Below are positions 1-7,497 of a stretch of 10,579 nt of DNA, piece by piece (the first letter of the stretch is position 1; every line of letters begins with the position of its first letter). Source of the stretch: Campylobacterales bacterium (lineage in GTDB: Bacteria > Campylobacterota > Campylobacteria > Campylobacterales > Hydrogenimonadaceae); contig JALSPH010000162.1 in NCBI GenBank assembly GCA_026986055.1, positions 1-10,579 on the forward strand, written 5' to 3'. The notes under the pieces are model-generated. The model did no database searches. It saw only the letters and a program-made list of their open reading frames with translations, and was not told the DNA's origin. Position numbers and translations under genes: made by a program.

Positions 1-786
1 AAGAGTACTAAAGAGAAGAGCGAAAAAAAGGTAAATCCAAAGACTCTCGAGTATGAGATAGTGGAGGCGATAGAGAGCGAAAAACTCCATCTGCACTATG
101 TTCCTACTCTAAACACACATACAAACGAAATAGACCTTTTCGAAGTCGGCGTCAGGCTCGAAACACTTAACGGCGGCGTATTGCCTCCGAAAAAGTTCAT
201 ACCGGTAGTAAACAGACTTGGGCTTGAAAAGAGTTTCGATGAGGCTCTCTTCAAAGCGGTATGTAAAGATGCGATGAGAATCGATTGCAATATAAGGTTC
301 AGTTTCAATATATCGCCCTTTTCCCTTAGAAACGAATCTTTTGTCGACTCCATAAAAGATATCGCTCAACAATTTGGCGTAAATTACGATAGATTTACGA
401 TAGAGCTTTTCGAGAACAGACCTTTGAAGGATATAAAAAGATACAGGGTTATTTTGGATGAGCTTAGAGATCTCGGTTTGGAGTTCGCGCTTGACAACTT
501 CGGTGCCCAGAATGCAAGTTTCGAGTATATCAAGAGACTTCCGGTAGATATGGTACAGTTTGACAAAGAGTTCACACACTCGTACAACAATCCAAAAATA
601 GCAGCACTTCTTAACGCCTATATTCAGGCTTGCAAAAATATGGAGATAAAGAGTTTGGTAAAGTGGGTCGACACGGAAGAGGCGCTCCATCTTTTTTCAT
701 CTCTTGGAGTCGATTATCTGCAGGGGTTCGCTATATCGAATCGACCGCTTGAGAGTGAGAGTCTGATTAAAAAATATGGAGGATAG
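1..786 (+). CDS. C-terminal part of a protein with a degenerate EAL domain (5' end outside window)
   Basis: The frame is open from base 1 to the TAG at 784-786, giving 261 visible residues. The start codon lies upstream of the window, so the GTG at 61 is not the likely start. The visible part is almost entirely an EAL (cyclic-di-GMP phosphodiesterase) fold, and family knowledge suggests a GGDEF or sensor domain could precede it. Recognisable landmarks are EVGVR at residues 48-52 (the EAL motif), FNIS at 102-105, IELFE at 134-138, DNFG at 165-168, VDMVQFD at 182-188 and DYLQGF at 238-243. Several catalytic positions differ from active enzymes: Leu of EAL is Gly50, the second Asp of DDFG is Asn166, the catalytic Lys is Gln186, and the Glu of AEGVE is Lys221. 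I infer that this domain does not hydrolyse c-di-GMP and instead senses it or binds a partner. The stop lies 3 bases before queF, suggesting co-transcription. Confidence 0.85.
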   Translation, partial: KSTKEKSEKKVNPKTLEYEIVEAIESEKLHLHYVPTLNTHTNEIDLFEVGVRLETLNGGVLPPKKFIPVVNRLGLEKSFDEALFKAVCKDAMRIDCNIRFSFNISPFSLRNESFVDSIKDIAQQFGVNYDRFTIELFENRPLKDIKRYRVILDELRDLGLEFALDNFGAQNASFEYIKRLPVDMVQFDKEFTHSYNNPKIAALLNAYIQACKNMEIKSLVKWVDTEEALHLFSSLGVDYLQGFAISNRPLESESLIKKYGG

Positions 787-789
787 ATA

Positions 790-1179
790 ATGCGTTACGG
801 AGAGAAGATCGTCGAATCTTTCGATATCGACAAAGATCTTGAGATATGGCCAAACAGATTTGAGAAAAATTACAAGATTACTATAACTCTTCCAGAGTTT
901 AGCTGCCTCTGTCCAAGGAGCGGGTATCCGGACTATGCAACATTCACTCTTGAGTATATTCCCGATCTTTGGGTCGTGGAGCTGAAGGCTATAAAGCTCT
1001 ACATAAACTCTTTTAGAAACAGACATATAAGCCATGAAGAGAGTGCCAACGAGGTGTTCGACGTGCTATACGACAAACTGAAGCCTAGATGGATGAAGCT
1101 GACTGCCGACTTCAACCCCAGAGGAAACGTACATACGGTCATAGAGATCGACAGTGAGAGTTTAACAAAAGAGGTATAA
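790..1179 (+). CDS. queF: NADPH-dependent 7-cyano-7-deazaguanine reductase QueF (short, type I)
   Basis: QueF reduces the nitrile of preQ0 to the amine preQ1 using NADPH, a cytoplasmic step in making the queuosine of tRNA wobble positions. The 129-residue product has the length of the unimodular YkvM-type enzymes. The expected motifs are visible: FSCLCPRSGYPD (residues 37-48) holds the nucleophilic Cys41, which forms the thioimide with preQ0, and the acid Asp48. ELKAIKLYINSFRN (64-77) is the QueF signature for NADPH and substrate binding, and FNPRG lies at 108-112. The ATG at 790 follows a good Shine-Dalgarno sequence, GGAGGA at 778-783, placed inside the end of the EAL gene, which supports translational coupling. 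The other queuosine genes are not in the window. Confidence 0.96.
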   Translation: MRYGEKIVESFDIDKDLEIWPNRFEKNYKITITLPEFSCLCPRSGYPDYATFTLEYIPDLWVVELKAIKLYINSFRNRHISHEESANEVFDVLYDKLKPRWMKLTADFNPRGNVHTVIEIDSESLTKEV

Positions 1180-1183
1180 GCCT

Positions 1184-1783
1184 ATGGAAAAAAAGGTCTC
1201 CACTATTTTTTTCACGGCTTTTGTACTCTTTTACGGCGGTTGTGAAACTGCAAACCAGAAAGCCGGCATAATGAGCAGAGAGCAGCAAAAGATCAGTTAT
1301 GCAAACACGATTTTGGGAAAAGAGAAAGGATCGGACGAGAAAGAGTTGAAAAGGCTCGAACTTGAATCTCAAAAAGAGATAGCCAAAATCGAGATGCAAA
1401 AAGCCGTGGAATTGGAGAAGATCAGAGCCGAAGCGAAGAAGAGCGAAGTGATGAGCCAAAAAGAGATAGCTCTAAAAGAGGCGATGCTAAAAGAGAAGGA
1501 GCTTGACGACAGAAGAAGTTCCAACAACTGGTACATAGCTCTTTCCATAACCTTTTTCACCGTAGTTACACTACTTCTTTACAGACTCTTCAGAGAGCAC
1601 CAAAGAACGAAACTTCAGCTTCATAAAGAGAAAATGGCTCATGAAGCGGCGATGAAAGAGAAAGAGCTGCAGACAAAAATTTTGGAGAAGATGCTCGATG
1701 CCGTGGGCAACGGAAAGTTGACTCCGGAGCAGCATGAAAGATTGCTGGAGTCCATCAGCGGCAGGCAGTTACCCCGCCGCTGA
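1184..1783 (+). CDS. Unrecognised membrane-anchored coiled-coil protein
   Basis: I do not recognise this 199-residue protein. The N terminus (residues 1-20) is a hydrophobic signal-like segment ending in YGGC. Cys20 could be a lipidation site, but Tyr at -3 is a poor lipobox. Residues 50-110 are highly charged, rich in Lys, Glu, Ala and Ile, and should form a long helix or coiled coil. SQKEIA occurs twice (62-67 and 91-96), and KEKEL occurs at 103-107 and 158-162. A clear membrane helix at about 116-133 is followed by basic residues (RLFREHQRTK), so the C-terminal charged helix probably lies in the cytoplasm. The last part, GKLTPEQHERLLESI (177-191), resembles a SHOCT-type short C-terminal helix pair, but only loosely. 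AGAGG at 1170-1174 is the likely ribosome binding site for the ATG at 1184. The gene follows queF by 4 bases and ends 2 bases from the convergent pump gene. A scaffold or stress-envelope role is possible but unsupported. Confidence 0.75.
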   Translation: MEKKVSTIFFTAFVLFYGGCETANQKAGIMSREQQKISYANTILGKEKGSDEKELKRLELESQKEIAKIEMQKAVELEKIRAEAKKSEVMSQKEIALKEAMLKEKELDDRRSSNNWYIALSITFFTVVTLLLYRLFREHQRTKLQLHKEKMAHEAAMKEKELQTKILEKMLDAVGNGKLTPEQHERLLESISGRQLPRR

Positions 1784-1785
1784 AT

Positions 1786-4700
1786 CTACAGCTCTTTTAC
1801 AAACCTTTTGTAGAGCATAGGTAGAAGAATCAAAGTAAGAGCCGTAGAAGAGACAAGTCCGAAAATAACCACTATAGCAAGTGGTTTTTGAATCTCCGAC
1901 CCGGGACCAGTCGCATAAAGCATAGGCACGAGAGATAGAGCAGCTATCGTTGCGGTCATTAGAACGGGTCTTAGCCTTCTTTTAGCTCCCTCCATCACCA
2001 CCTCTTTTACAGGCATAGACTTCAGAAGTTCGTTGAAGTAGCTTATCATCACGACCCCGTTAAGAACCGCTATACCAAGAAGTGCGATAAAACCTACCGA
2101 AGCCGGTACGGAGAGGTAGCTTCCCGTTATGAAGAGACCGAAAATTCCACCCATCATGGCAAGGGGTATCGTCGTAAAGATTATGATACTTTGAACGATG
2201 GATTTGAAGGTCATATAGAGTATGAGGAAGATCAGAACAAGCGCTATAGGCACGACTACCGAAAGTCTTGCCATCGTAGCTTGCTGGTTTTTGAACTCTC
2301 CGCCGTAAGTTATCGAGTATCCGGCAGGTAGTTTCACCCCGTTTTCTATGTTATTTTTCAGGTTCTCCACAAAAGTTACCAGGTCTATTCCGGTGACGTT
2401 TGTCTGGATAGATACGAATCTTCTAGCGTGCTCGTGCTTTATCTCGACAGGGCCGCTGCTCCTTACGATGTCGACGACTTCAAGAAGAGAGATCGGCTCT
2501 CTGGTAGAGCCTACAAGGTATAGATCGTCGAGATTTTTGCGAATGTAATCGCCTCTGATAACAATAGGAAACTGCTTCATCCCGTCATATATAGTACCGC
2601 TCTCGACTCCGCTTACGGCCGCTTTTATAAGGTGGGCGACATCGCTTTTGTCAAGACCGTAGCTTCCAAGTTTCTCTTCGTTAAATCTGAGTTCGTGGTA
2701 GGCGACACCTTCATTTTGGCGCATATAGACATCCTGGCTTCCTTTACTCTTTTCGGTAATCTCTTTTATCTTTATGCCGAGTTCGTTGAGTTTGTCTATA
2801 TCTTCACCGAATATCTTTATGACGACGTCTCCCCTGGCACCCGTGAGCATTTCTGAAGTTCTCATCTCGATTGGTTGAGTGAAACTGTACTCTATGCCGT
2901 TTATACTCTCAAGAACCTCTCTCATCTGCTCTTTGATCCATTCAACGTCATCTTTTCTCCACTCAGATTTAGGTTTGAAAACCAGGAATGTATCGGTGTC
3001 GTTAAGGCCCATCGGGTCAAGCCCTATCTCATCCGAGCCTGTTCGAGCTATGATAGACTTGATTTCAGGAACCTCTTTCATGAGCCGTTTTTGAATTTCC
3101 GTATTTAAAGCGATACCGGCCGGAATGTTGATTGACGGCGGCGCCTCTATACCGATGACGATATTTCCTTCGTTCATCGTAGGCATGAATGTCTTTCCTA
3201 TATTGCTAAATGCGTAAACCGTACCGCCAAGAAGTATCAGAAGTAGAGCGTAAATTCCAAACTCCGCTTTGAAAGCCCCTTTTAGAATAGGTTCGTAAAC
3301 CTTAAGAAGCCACTTCATTAAAAATGTATCTTCATGCTTCGGTTTGCGAATGAAGAAAGAGGCTATAGTAGGTATGATAAAGAGTGCGAGAAATATGGAG
3401 GCCGCAAGCGTGAAGACTATACTTAGAGCCACCGGAGCGAAGAGTTTTCCGCCCAGCCCTTGAAGCATCAAAAGAGGCGTAAAGACTATGATGATGATGA
3501 AGACTCCGGAGATTACCGGTGTGCTTACCTCTTTTGCTGCATTGAATATTATCTGAAGTCTGGTCCAGTTTTTCGACTGAGGGTGAGCGAGTCTTGCTAT
3601 GATGTTTTCCACCATCACGACCCCGGAGTCTATTATCATACCTATCGCTATAGCGATTCCCCCAAGACTCATCAGGTTGACGCTTATGTTGAAGTAGTAC
3701 ATGAGTATGAAAGCGCTCAGTATAGCAAGAGGGAGTATCAGCGCTACCGTTATGGCGGAAACGAAACTTCCAAGGAAAAGAAGAAGTACGACCAGCACCA
3801 GAAGTACGGCTTCACTTAGAGCTTTTTGAACCATATTGACCGCTTTTGTTATAAGGTCGCTTCTATCGTAGAATATGTTCAGTGTCGTCCCTTCGGGAAG
3901 ACTCTTTTCGAGTTCTGAAAGTCTCTTTTTAACCTCTTTGGTAACTCTTGAGGCATCTGCTCCTTTTAGTCCCAGAACGAGACCTTGAACCGCTTCCCCC
4001 TCTCCATCTTTGGTTACGTAACCGTATCTTGTAAGTGCCGCTGTCCCTATTTCGGCAATATCTTTCAGCCGTATGATGGCTCCGTTCTCTTCGACTTTGA
4101 CTACAAGGTTCGCTATATCTCTGTTTCCGTTCATGCGTCCAGGCAACCTTACAAGCAGAGCCTCGTCGCCTCTCTCTATTCTTCCAGCACCGAAGTTTGC
4201 GTTGTTTTTCTCTATTTTACTTTCGATTTCGTCCAGAGTTATTCCCAAAGATGCCATTCTTCCGAAATCTGGTTTTATACGGTAGGTTCTAACCTCTCCG
4301 CCAAGGGCGTTGACATCCGCAACACCCTCTATGTTTCTAAGAGCCGGTCTTATGACCCAGTCAAGAAGAGTCCTCTTCTCCATCAGCGAGAGTTTCGGAG
4401 ACTCTATCGTGAACATCAAAATCTCACCAAGAGGGGTCGTAACCGGTGCTATTCCGCCTGAGATAGAGGGAGGAAGGTCGTTTTTTATGTTGTTGAATCG
4501 CTGGTAAACTCTATCCCTCGCCCAATATAGGTCGGTTCCCTCCTCAAAATCGATCGTTATGTCGGCAAGTGCATATTTTGAGATAGAGCGGACGATCTTT
4601 TGGTGGGGAATCCCCTGCATCTCAAGCTCTATAGGGATCGTGATCTGCTGCTCCACCTCTCTTGGGGTCATCCCTGGTGCTTTGATGATGATTTTCACCT

Positions 4701-4836
4701 GAGTCGTTGAGACGTCTGGAAAAGCGTCTATCGTCAGTTTCGAATATGAGATTATTCCGCCTGCCGCTATCGCGACTGCAATGATTAGGGCAAATATTCG
4801 CTGAGATAGTGCGAATCCTATCAGTTTGTCAATCAT
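1786..4836 (-). CDS. Heavy-metal-efflux RND transporter, CzcA/CusA family
   Basis: This is the proton-driven inner membrane pump of a tripartite metal efflux complex. At 1016 residues it is a little shorter than CusA or CzcA (about 1050). The layout is typical: TM1 at about 13-31, a large periplasmic loop, TM2-6 at about 340-495, a second periplasmic loop at about 540-855, and the last TM bundle at 858-1008. Hallmarks are FPDVSTTQV (39-47), PGMTPREVE (54-62), and the TM4 proton-relay stretch 391-411 with Asp403 and Glu410. The position of the first Asp of CzcA TM4 (DFG) is Ala397, as in CusA. However, the three periplasmic copper-binding Met positions of CusA appear to be Gly562, Asp613 and Glu662 by my hand alignment, which leans toward divalent cations. 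Metal specificity is therefore open. I chose ATG 4836 over the in-frame ATG 21 bases upstream because GGAGGGG sits 7 bases before it. The start overlaps the fusion-protein stop by 8 bases (ATGATTGA). Confidence 0.93.
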   Translation of the reverse strand: MIDKLIGFALSQRIFALIIAVAIAAGGIISYSKLTIDAFPDVSTTQVKIIIKAPGMTPREVEQQITIPIELEMQGIPHQKIVRSISKYALADITIDFEEGTDLYWARDRVYQRFNNIKNDLPPSISGGIAPVTTPLGEILMFTIESPKLSLMEKRTLLDWVIRPALRNIEGVADVNALGGEVRTYRIKPDFGRMASLGITLDEIESKIEKNNANFGAGRIERGDEALLVRLPGRMNGNRDIANLVVKVEENGAIIRLKDIAEIGTAALTRYGYVTKDGEGEAVQGLVLGLKGADASRVTKEVKKRLSELEKSLPEGTTLNIFYDRSDLITKAVNMVQKALSEAVLLVLVVLLLFLGSFVSAITVALILPLAILSAFILMYYFNISVNLMSLGGIAIAIGMIIDSGVVMVENIIARLAHPQSKNWTRLQIIFNAAKEVSTPVISGVFIIIIVFTPLLMLQGLGGKLFAPVALSIVFTLAASIFLALFIIPTIASFFIRKPKHEDTFLMKWLLKVYEPILKGAFKAEFGIYALLLILLGGTVYAFSNIGKTFMPTMNEGNIVIGIEAPPSINIPAGIALNTEIQKRLMKEVPEIKSIIARTGSDEIGLDPMGLNDTDTFLVFKPKSEWRKDDVEWIKEQMREVLESINGIEYSFTQPIEMRTSEMLTGARGDVVIKIFGEDIDKLNELGIKIKEITEKSKGSQDVYMRQNEGVAYHELRFNEEKLGSYGLDKSDVAHLIKAAVSGVESGTIYDGMKQFPIVIRGDYIRKNLDDLYLVGSTREPISLLEVVDIVRSSGPVEIKHEHARRFVSIQTNVTGIDLVTFVENLKNNIENGVKLPAGYSITYGGEFKNQQATMARLSVVVPIALVLIFLILYMTFKSIVQSIIIFTTIPLAMMGGIFGLFITGSYLSVPASVGFIALLGIAVLNGVVMISYFNELLKSMPVKEVVMEGAKRRLRPVLMTATIAALSLVPMLYATGPGSEIQKPLAIVVIFGLVSSTALTLILLPMLYKRFVKEL

Positions 4837-5896
4837 TTGACTGCCCCTCCAGAGCACCTTTTAGAGATATTACACCGCTTACGGCTATCTTGCTCTCTGC
4901 CGAAAGGTCGGCGGATACGACGTAAACTCTGTCACTGCTTCTTGCAAGTACGGTAACGTAAACGGGTCTAAACCCTTTTTCGCTCTTTACGAAAACTATC
5001 TCCTTCCCGCCATACTCTATAACGGCATTGGATGGAAGAGAGTATGCCGTTTTGGGCCAATATAGTTTTACGTTTCTCTTTTCACCGGGAAGTATTCCGC
5101 TTGTGCCTTCAGTCGGTTTAAGGTGCACGGCTACCGTCTGCGTTCTTGGATCTACCGTAGCTGAAATCGACTCTACGACAGTTCTTTTACCATCTACGAA
5201 GAGGTTCATTCCCAGTTTGAGATTTTTTGCGGTTTTAAGCCCGAGAGCGACTTCGAAGTGTGATTTTTGCGGGTTTAGTACCGTCATTAGGTGAGTTCCC
5301 CGCTCTGCATACATTTTTGGGTATATGTTCATATCTGAGACCACACCTGTTATAGGCGAGGTTATCTTTATTTTCGGCAGAGGCTTTTTGGTCGCTACGA
5401 TGGTTTCAACCTCTCTCTTTCCAAGCCCCCACTCAAGTAGAAGGTGGTAGTAGAATGTGCTTTTTGTTTTGAATTTCGCGAGCATATTTTGAGCTTCGAG
5501 AAACCTTTTTTTGGCTACTACGGCAGCTTTGTAGAGCGGTTCGAGCCTCTTTACTTCGTTTTCATAATACTCTTGCTCTATAAGTGTGTCTATAAACTCC
5601 GATTCGAGTTCAAGAAGCTTGGGCCCTTTTATGACGAATAGCTCTTGCCCTTTTTTTACATGTTCGTATATTCTTACATCGACTTTCTCTATCACCCCCT
5701 CTATCGGAGCATCTATACGATATATCGAGTCGTTTGGCAGATGACCGATGGCAAGATAGCTTCCCATGTACACTTTTTTAGTAGGTGTTACATTTTCCGT
5801 TTTCACCATCGAGGTGTTGCCTTTTATTATCGGCAGCTCTTTGGCCATTATAGGCATGGCGAGTAGAATCGCCAAAGTTGCTATCTTTTTTATCAT
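4829..5896 (-). CDS. Periplasmic membrane-fusion (adaptor) subunit of the metal efflux pump, CusB/CzcB type
   Basis: The adaptor bridges the RND pump and the TolC-type channel in the periplasm. The 355-residue product starts with a signal peptide (MIKKIATLAILLAMPIMA, likely cut after Ala18). Next come the first barrel-sandwich half IDAPIEGVIEKV (61-72) with YEHVKKGQELFVI (77-89), and a helical hairpin at about 92-165 rich in Glu, Lys and Leu. The second sandwich half is ITSPITGVVSDM (178-189), and a beta-barrel domain carries VDPRTQTVAVHL (248-259), a motif typical of the family. The C-terminal part (285-350) is the membrane-proximal domain. There is no extra N-terminal metal-binding Met or His cluster of the CusB or CzcB kind. 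The ATG overlaps the TolC-gene stop by 4 bases (ATGA), and GGAG lies 9 bases upstream of the start. Confidence 0.92.
   Translation of the reverse strand: MIKKIATLAILLAMPIMAKELPIIKGNTSMVKTENVTPTKKVYMGSYLAIGHLPNDSIYRIDAPIEGVIEKVDVRIYEHVKKGQELFVIKGPKLLELESEFIDTLIEQEYYENEVKRLEPLYKAAVVAKKRFLEAQNMLAKFKTKSTFYYHLLLEWGLGKREVETIVATKKPLPKIKITSPITGVVSDMNIYPKMYAERGTHLMTVLNPQKSHFEVALGLKTAKNLKLGMNLFVDGKRTVVESISATVDPRTQTVAVHLKPTEGTSGILPGEKRNVKLYWPKTAYSLPSNAVIEYGGKEIVFVKSEKGFRPVYVTVLARSSDRVYVVSADLSAESKIAVSGVISLKGALEGQSND
4844..4850 (-). promoter_or_regulatory. Strong Shine-Dalgarno that fixes the RND pump start
   Basis: Read on the minus strand this is GGAGGGG, followed by 7 bases and then ATG at 4836-4834. 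The alternative in-frame ATG at 4857 would place this site inside the coding sequence and would add seven residues (MLWRGSQ) not expected before the usual MIDKLI-type N terminus. The site lies inside the last codons of the membrane-fusion gene, so translation of the two is probably coupled. Confidence 0.7.
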
Positions 5897-7062
5897 TTTG
5901 TCACTCCTTTTGGATCTATTGCATATTTATATATATATTCCGATATAGCTTTATGTCTTTTTGTTTTTATATCTATGATCGTCTCTACCATCTGAAGTTT
6001 CGTCTCTGCCGATTTAAGCATAGAGATAAGACTCTCTTCACCCGCTTTGAAGCGCATACGACTCTGCTCTATGAGTGTATCGGCCGATATTTTTATCGAG
6101 TTTTCCATAATGGTGACGTGGTTTTTGTAGTTTTCAAGACGAGTTTTAAGTGCTTCGCTCTCTTGAACGTACTCTTTTCGAAAGGCTTCAAGTTCATGTT
6201 TGGCAGCGGCATATGTGTGCATCGCTGCGGCTCTTGCCGCTTCGTTGCCGCTTCCGTATGAGAGAGGCAGAGAGATACTTAACATATACCTTCTCGTATC
6301 TATCTCGTCGCTGTAACCGGCATCTACCCCGACCGTTGGAGATCTTCTTTTGGCCACTTTCATGGAATCGGCAGCGCTTTCGACCTTTTTTTGAAGCATC
6401 GAAGAGAGGGCGGAGTATTTTGGATCGAAAAGCTTATCGAAATCCGGCATCATCGAGCTGCACTCAAACTTTCCGTCGAAAGGGACGATAGCTTTGATTT
6501 TCGATTCGTAACTTTTAAGTTCGCTGTCTAGCTCGGCAATCTGAAGGTTCAGATTTTCCAAAGCGAGGTGAGCCATTATCGATTTGCCTATGTCGAACTC
6601 TCCGAACTTCACCCCTTTGTCTATGTAACGGATAATGTCGTCGTATATTATTCCAAGGTCACTCTTTGCATTCTGAGCCTGAAGAGTTATACAGTAGCTT
6701 CCGTACAGCTCTCTGATGCGTGCTGCGAGCCTGTTTTTCTCTATTTTTTTTACCATATGCGCATATTGGCTATTTTCGAGCATCACTTTTTCGATATTCG
6801 AACCTCCAAGAACGAAATCTTTTCCGACCGTTATGCCATATTCCGTGCCGCTGCCGCTTCCCTCTTTGACATCGGCATATCCCACATCTGCACCTGCACG
6901 CCATCCGTCAGTGTAGAGTTGGGATTTTTTCATCTGAAGATCGGCCTCTATAGCCTCACTTCTACTCTTATAGACTTCACTCTTTTCAATCTTCTCATAT
7001 AGCGATGAGACCGGTTCGGACCATAGTAGAACAGGAACCAGCGCCAATAAAGCTCTCTTCAT
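5893..7062 (-). CDS. TolC-family outer membrane efflux channel
   Basis: This is the outer membrane factor of the tripartite pump, forming a trimeric beta-barrel with a long periplasmic alpha-helical tunnel. The N terminus (MKRALLALVPVLLWSEPVSS) is a short signal peptide. Two related halves can be seen, each with a beta segment followed by long helices. The first has GWRAGADVGYADV (53-65) and EYGITVGKDF (74-83) before helices 90-190. The second has SPTVGVDAGYSDEID (241-255) and YMLSISLPL (259-267) before helices 275-380. RFKAGEESLISMLKSAETKLQ (337-357) is the typical OEP helix signature, split here only by position. At 389 residues it is shorter than most family members (about 420-470). It lacks the lipidated N-terminal Cys of CusC but has two cysteines, Cys124 and Cys201. 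The ATG directly follows the stop of the PepSY-like gene, and GGAGGAG in that gene's last codons serves as ribosome binding site. Confidence 0.9.
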   Translation of the reverse strand: MKRALLALVPVLLWSEPVSSLYEKIEKSEVYKSRSEAIEADLQMKKSQLYTDGWRAGADVGYADVKEGSGSGTEYGITVGKDFVLGGSNIEKVMLENSQYAHMVKKIEKNRLAARIRELYGSYCITLQAQNAKSDLGIIYDDIIRYIDKGVKFGEFDIGKSIMAHLALENLNLQIAELDSELKSYESKIKAIVPFDGKFECSSMMPDFDKLFDPKYSALSSMLQKKVESAADSMKVAKRRSPTVGVDAGYSDEIDTRRYMLSISLPLSYGSGNEAARAAAMHTYAAAKHELEAFRKEYVQESEALKTRLENYKNHVTIMENSIKISADTLIEQSRMRFKAGEESLISMLKSAETKLQMVETIIDIKTKRHKAISEYIYKYAIDPKGVTK

Positions 7063-7395
7063 CTATTTTTCTCCTCCACATGTTATCACTTTGCCGTCAA
7101 GTGCGTTTATTTTGACTCTACCGTTAGGTGAAGCCATCTCGTAGTATAGTATTCGACCGTAGCGCTTCAGACGAATATAGCCTCTCTTTTTCAAATTGCA
7201 CTCTTTTATAGCGATTTTTGCCGCCTCATCTTTATCGATTTTTGCAAACTTTCTAAGTTTTTTCTCGTCCGAAAGTTTCACCAACGGCCTACTGTTGAAC
7301 CTGTTGAGCTGCCCCATCTGGTAGCTGTTCAACTCGCTTTGTGTCTGAGCCCCCAAAATTAGAGGTGTAAAAATAAGTGAAATAAACCAATACAT
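7063..7395 (-). CDS. Small secreted PepSY-like protein, first gene of the efflux operon
   Basis: The 110-residue product has a signal peptide (MYWFISLIFTPLILGA, likely cut after Ala16), so the mature protein should be periplasmic. Residues 51-105 resemble a single PepSY unit. They comprise a helix IDKDEAAKIAIKE (53-65), a strand region ending in ILYYEMASPNGRVKINA (82-98), and DGKVIT (100-105) in place of the usual D-x-x-T-G-E-V end. Cys66 and Cys106 are the only cysteines and could form a disulfide or bind metal. PepSY domains are known as inhibitory or ligand-binding modules and are common next to metal and peptidase systems. Here a role as metal sensor or chaperone for the pump is inference from position only. 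GGGGG at 7401-7405, 5 bases before the ATG, is a good ribosome binding site. The gene touches the TolC gene with no gap. Confidence 0.7.
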   Translation of the reverse strand: MYWFISLIFTPLILGAQTQSELNSYQMGQLNRFNSRPLVKLSDEKKLRKFAKIDKDEAAKIAIKECNLKKRGYIRLKRYGRILYYEMASPNGRVKINALDGKVITCGGEK

Positions 7396-7416
7396 AATTT
7401 CCCCCTTGTTGATACG

Positions 7417-7422
7417 CTTATA
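7417..7422 (-). promoter_or_regulatory. Candidate -10 element of the efflux operon promoter
   Basis: On the minus strand this reads TATAAG, preceded by a run of six T, with no clear -35 box. T-rich DNA upstream of a -10 without a conserved -35 is typical of Campylobacterota housekeeping promoters. Transcription would begin near 7410, leaving about 15 bases of leader that contain the GGGGG ribosome binding site of the PepSY-like gene. No convincing operator palindrome is visible, and no metal-responsive regulator gene lies in the window. Confidence 0.35.
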
Positions 7423-7457
7423 AAAAAGAGCGGCTGAAACTCTCTAATAAGTTGCCG
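7422..7457 (-). terminator. Terminator-like hairpin between the His-rich gene and the efflux operon
   Basis: On the minus strand CGGC AACT (7457-7450) pairs with AGTT and GCCG (7441-7438 and 7434-7431) around an 8-base loop, with a TCA bulge on the 3' side. After CTC comes a run of six T (7427-7422). The opposite strand also reads hairpin then six T (7458-7463), so the element could work both ways, although no plus-strand gene enters it. The stem is short and bulged, so efficiency is uncertain. It would end the transcript of the His-rich gene. Confidence 0.4.
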
Positions 7458-7497
7458 TTTTTTCAGAGACGCTTTCTATTCGGTATTTAGGTAGATA

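Noticed and set aside
109..690. A long open frame on the minus strand (about 193 codons) opposite the EAL domain
   Set aside because: It mirrors a well-conserved domain on the plus strand, has no ribosome binding site and encodes no recognisable protein; the EAL reading explains the sequence.
1184..1243. Lipoprotein lipobox ending at Cys20 of the coiled-coil protein
   Set aside because: YGGC has Tyr at -3, which fits the lipobox consensus poorly; kept only as a possibility in the gene entry.
3460..4461. Long plus-strand open frames opposite the RND pump
   Set aside because: The translations are Tyr/Ser-rich and low in sense, typical of the antisense of a membrane protein gene; the pump frame is unambiguous.
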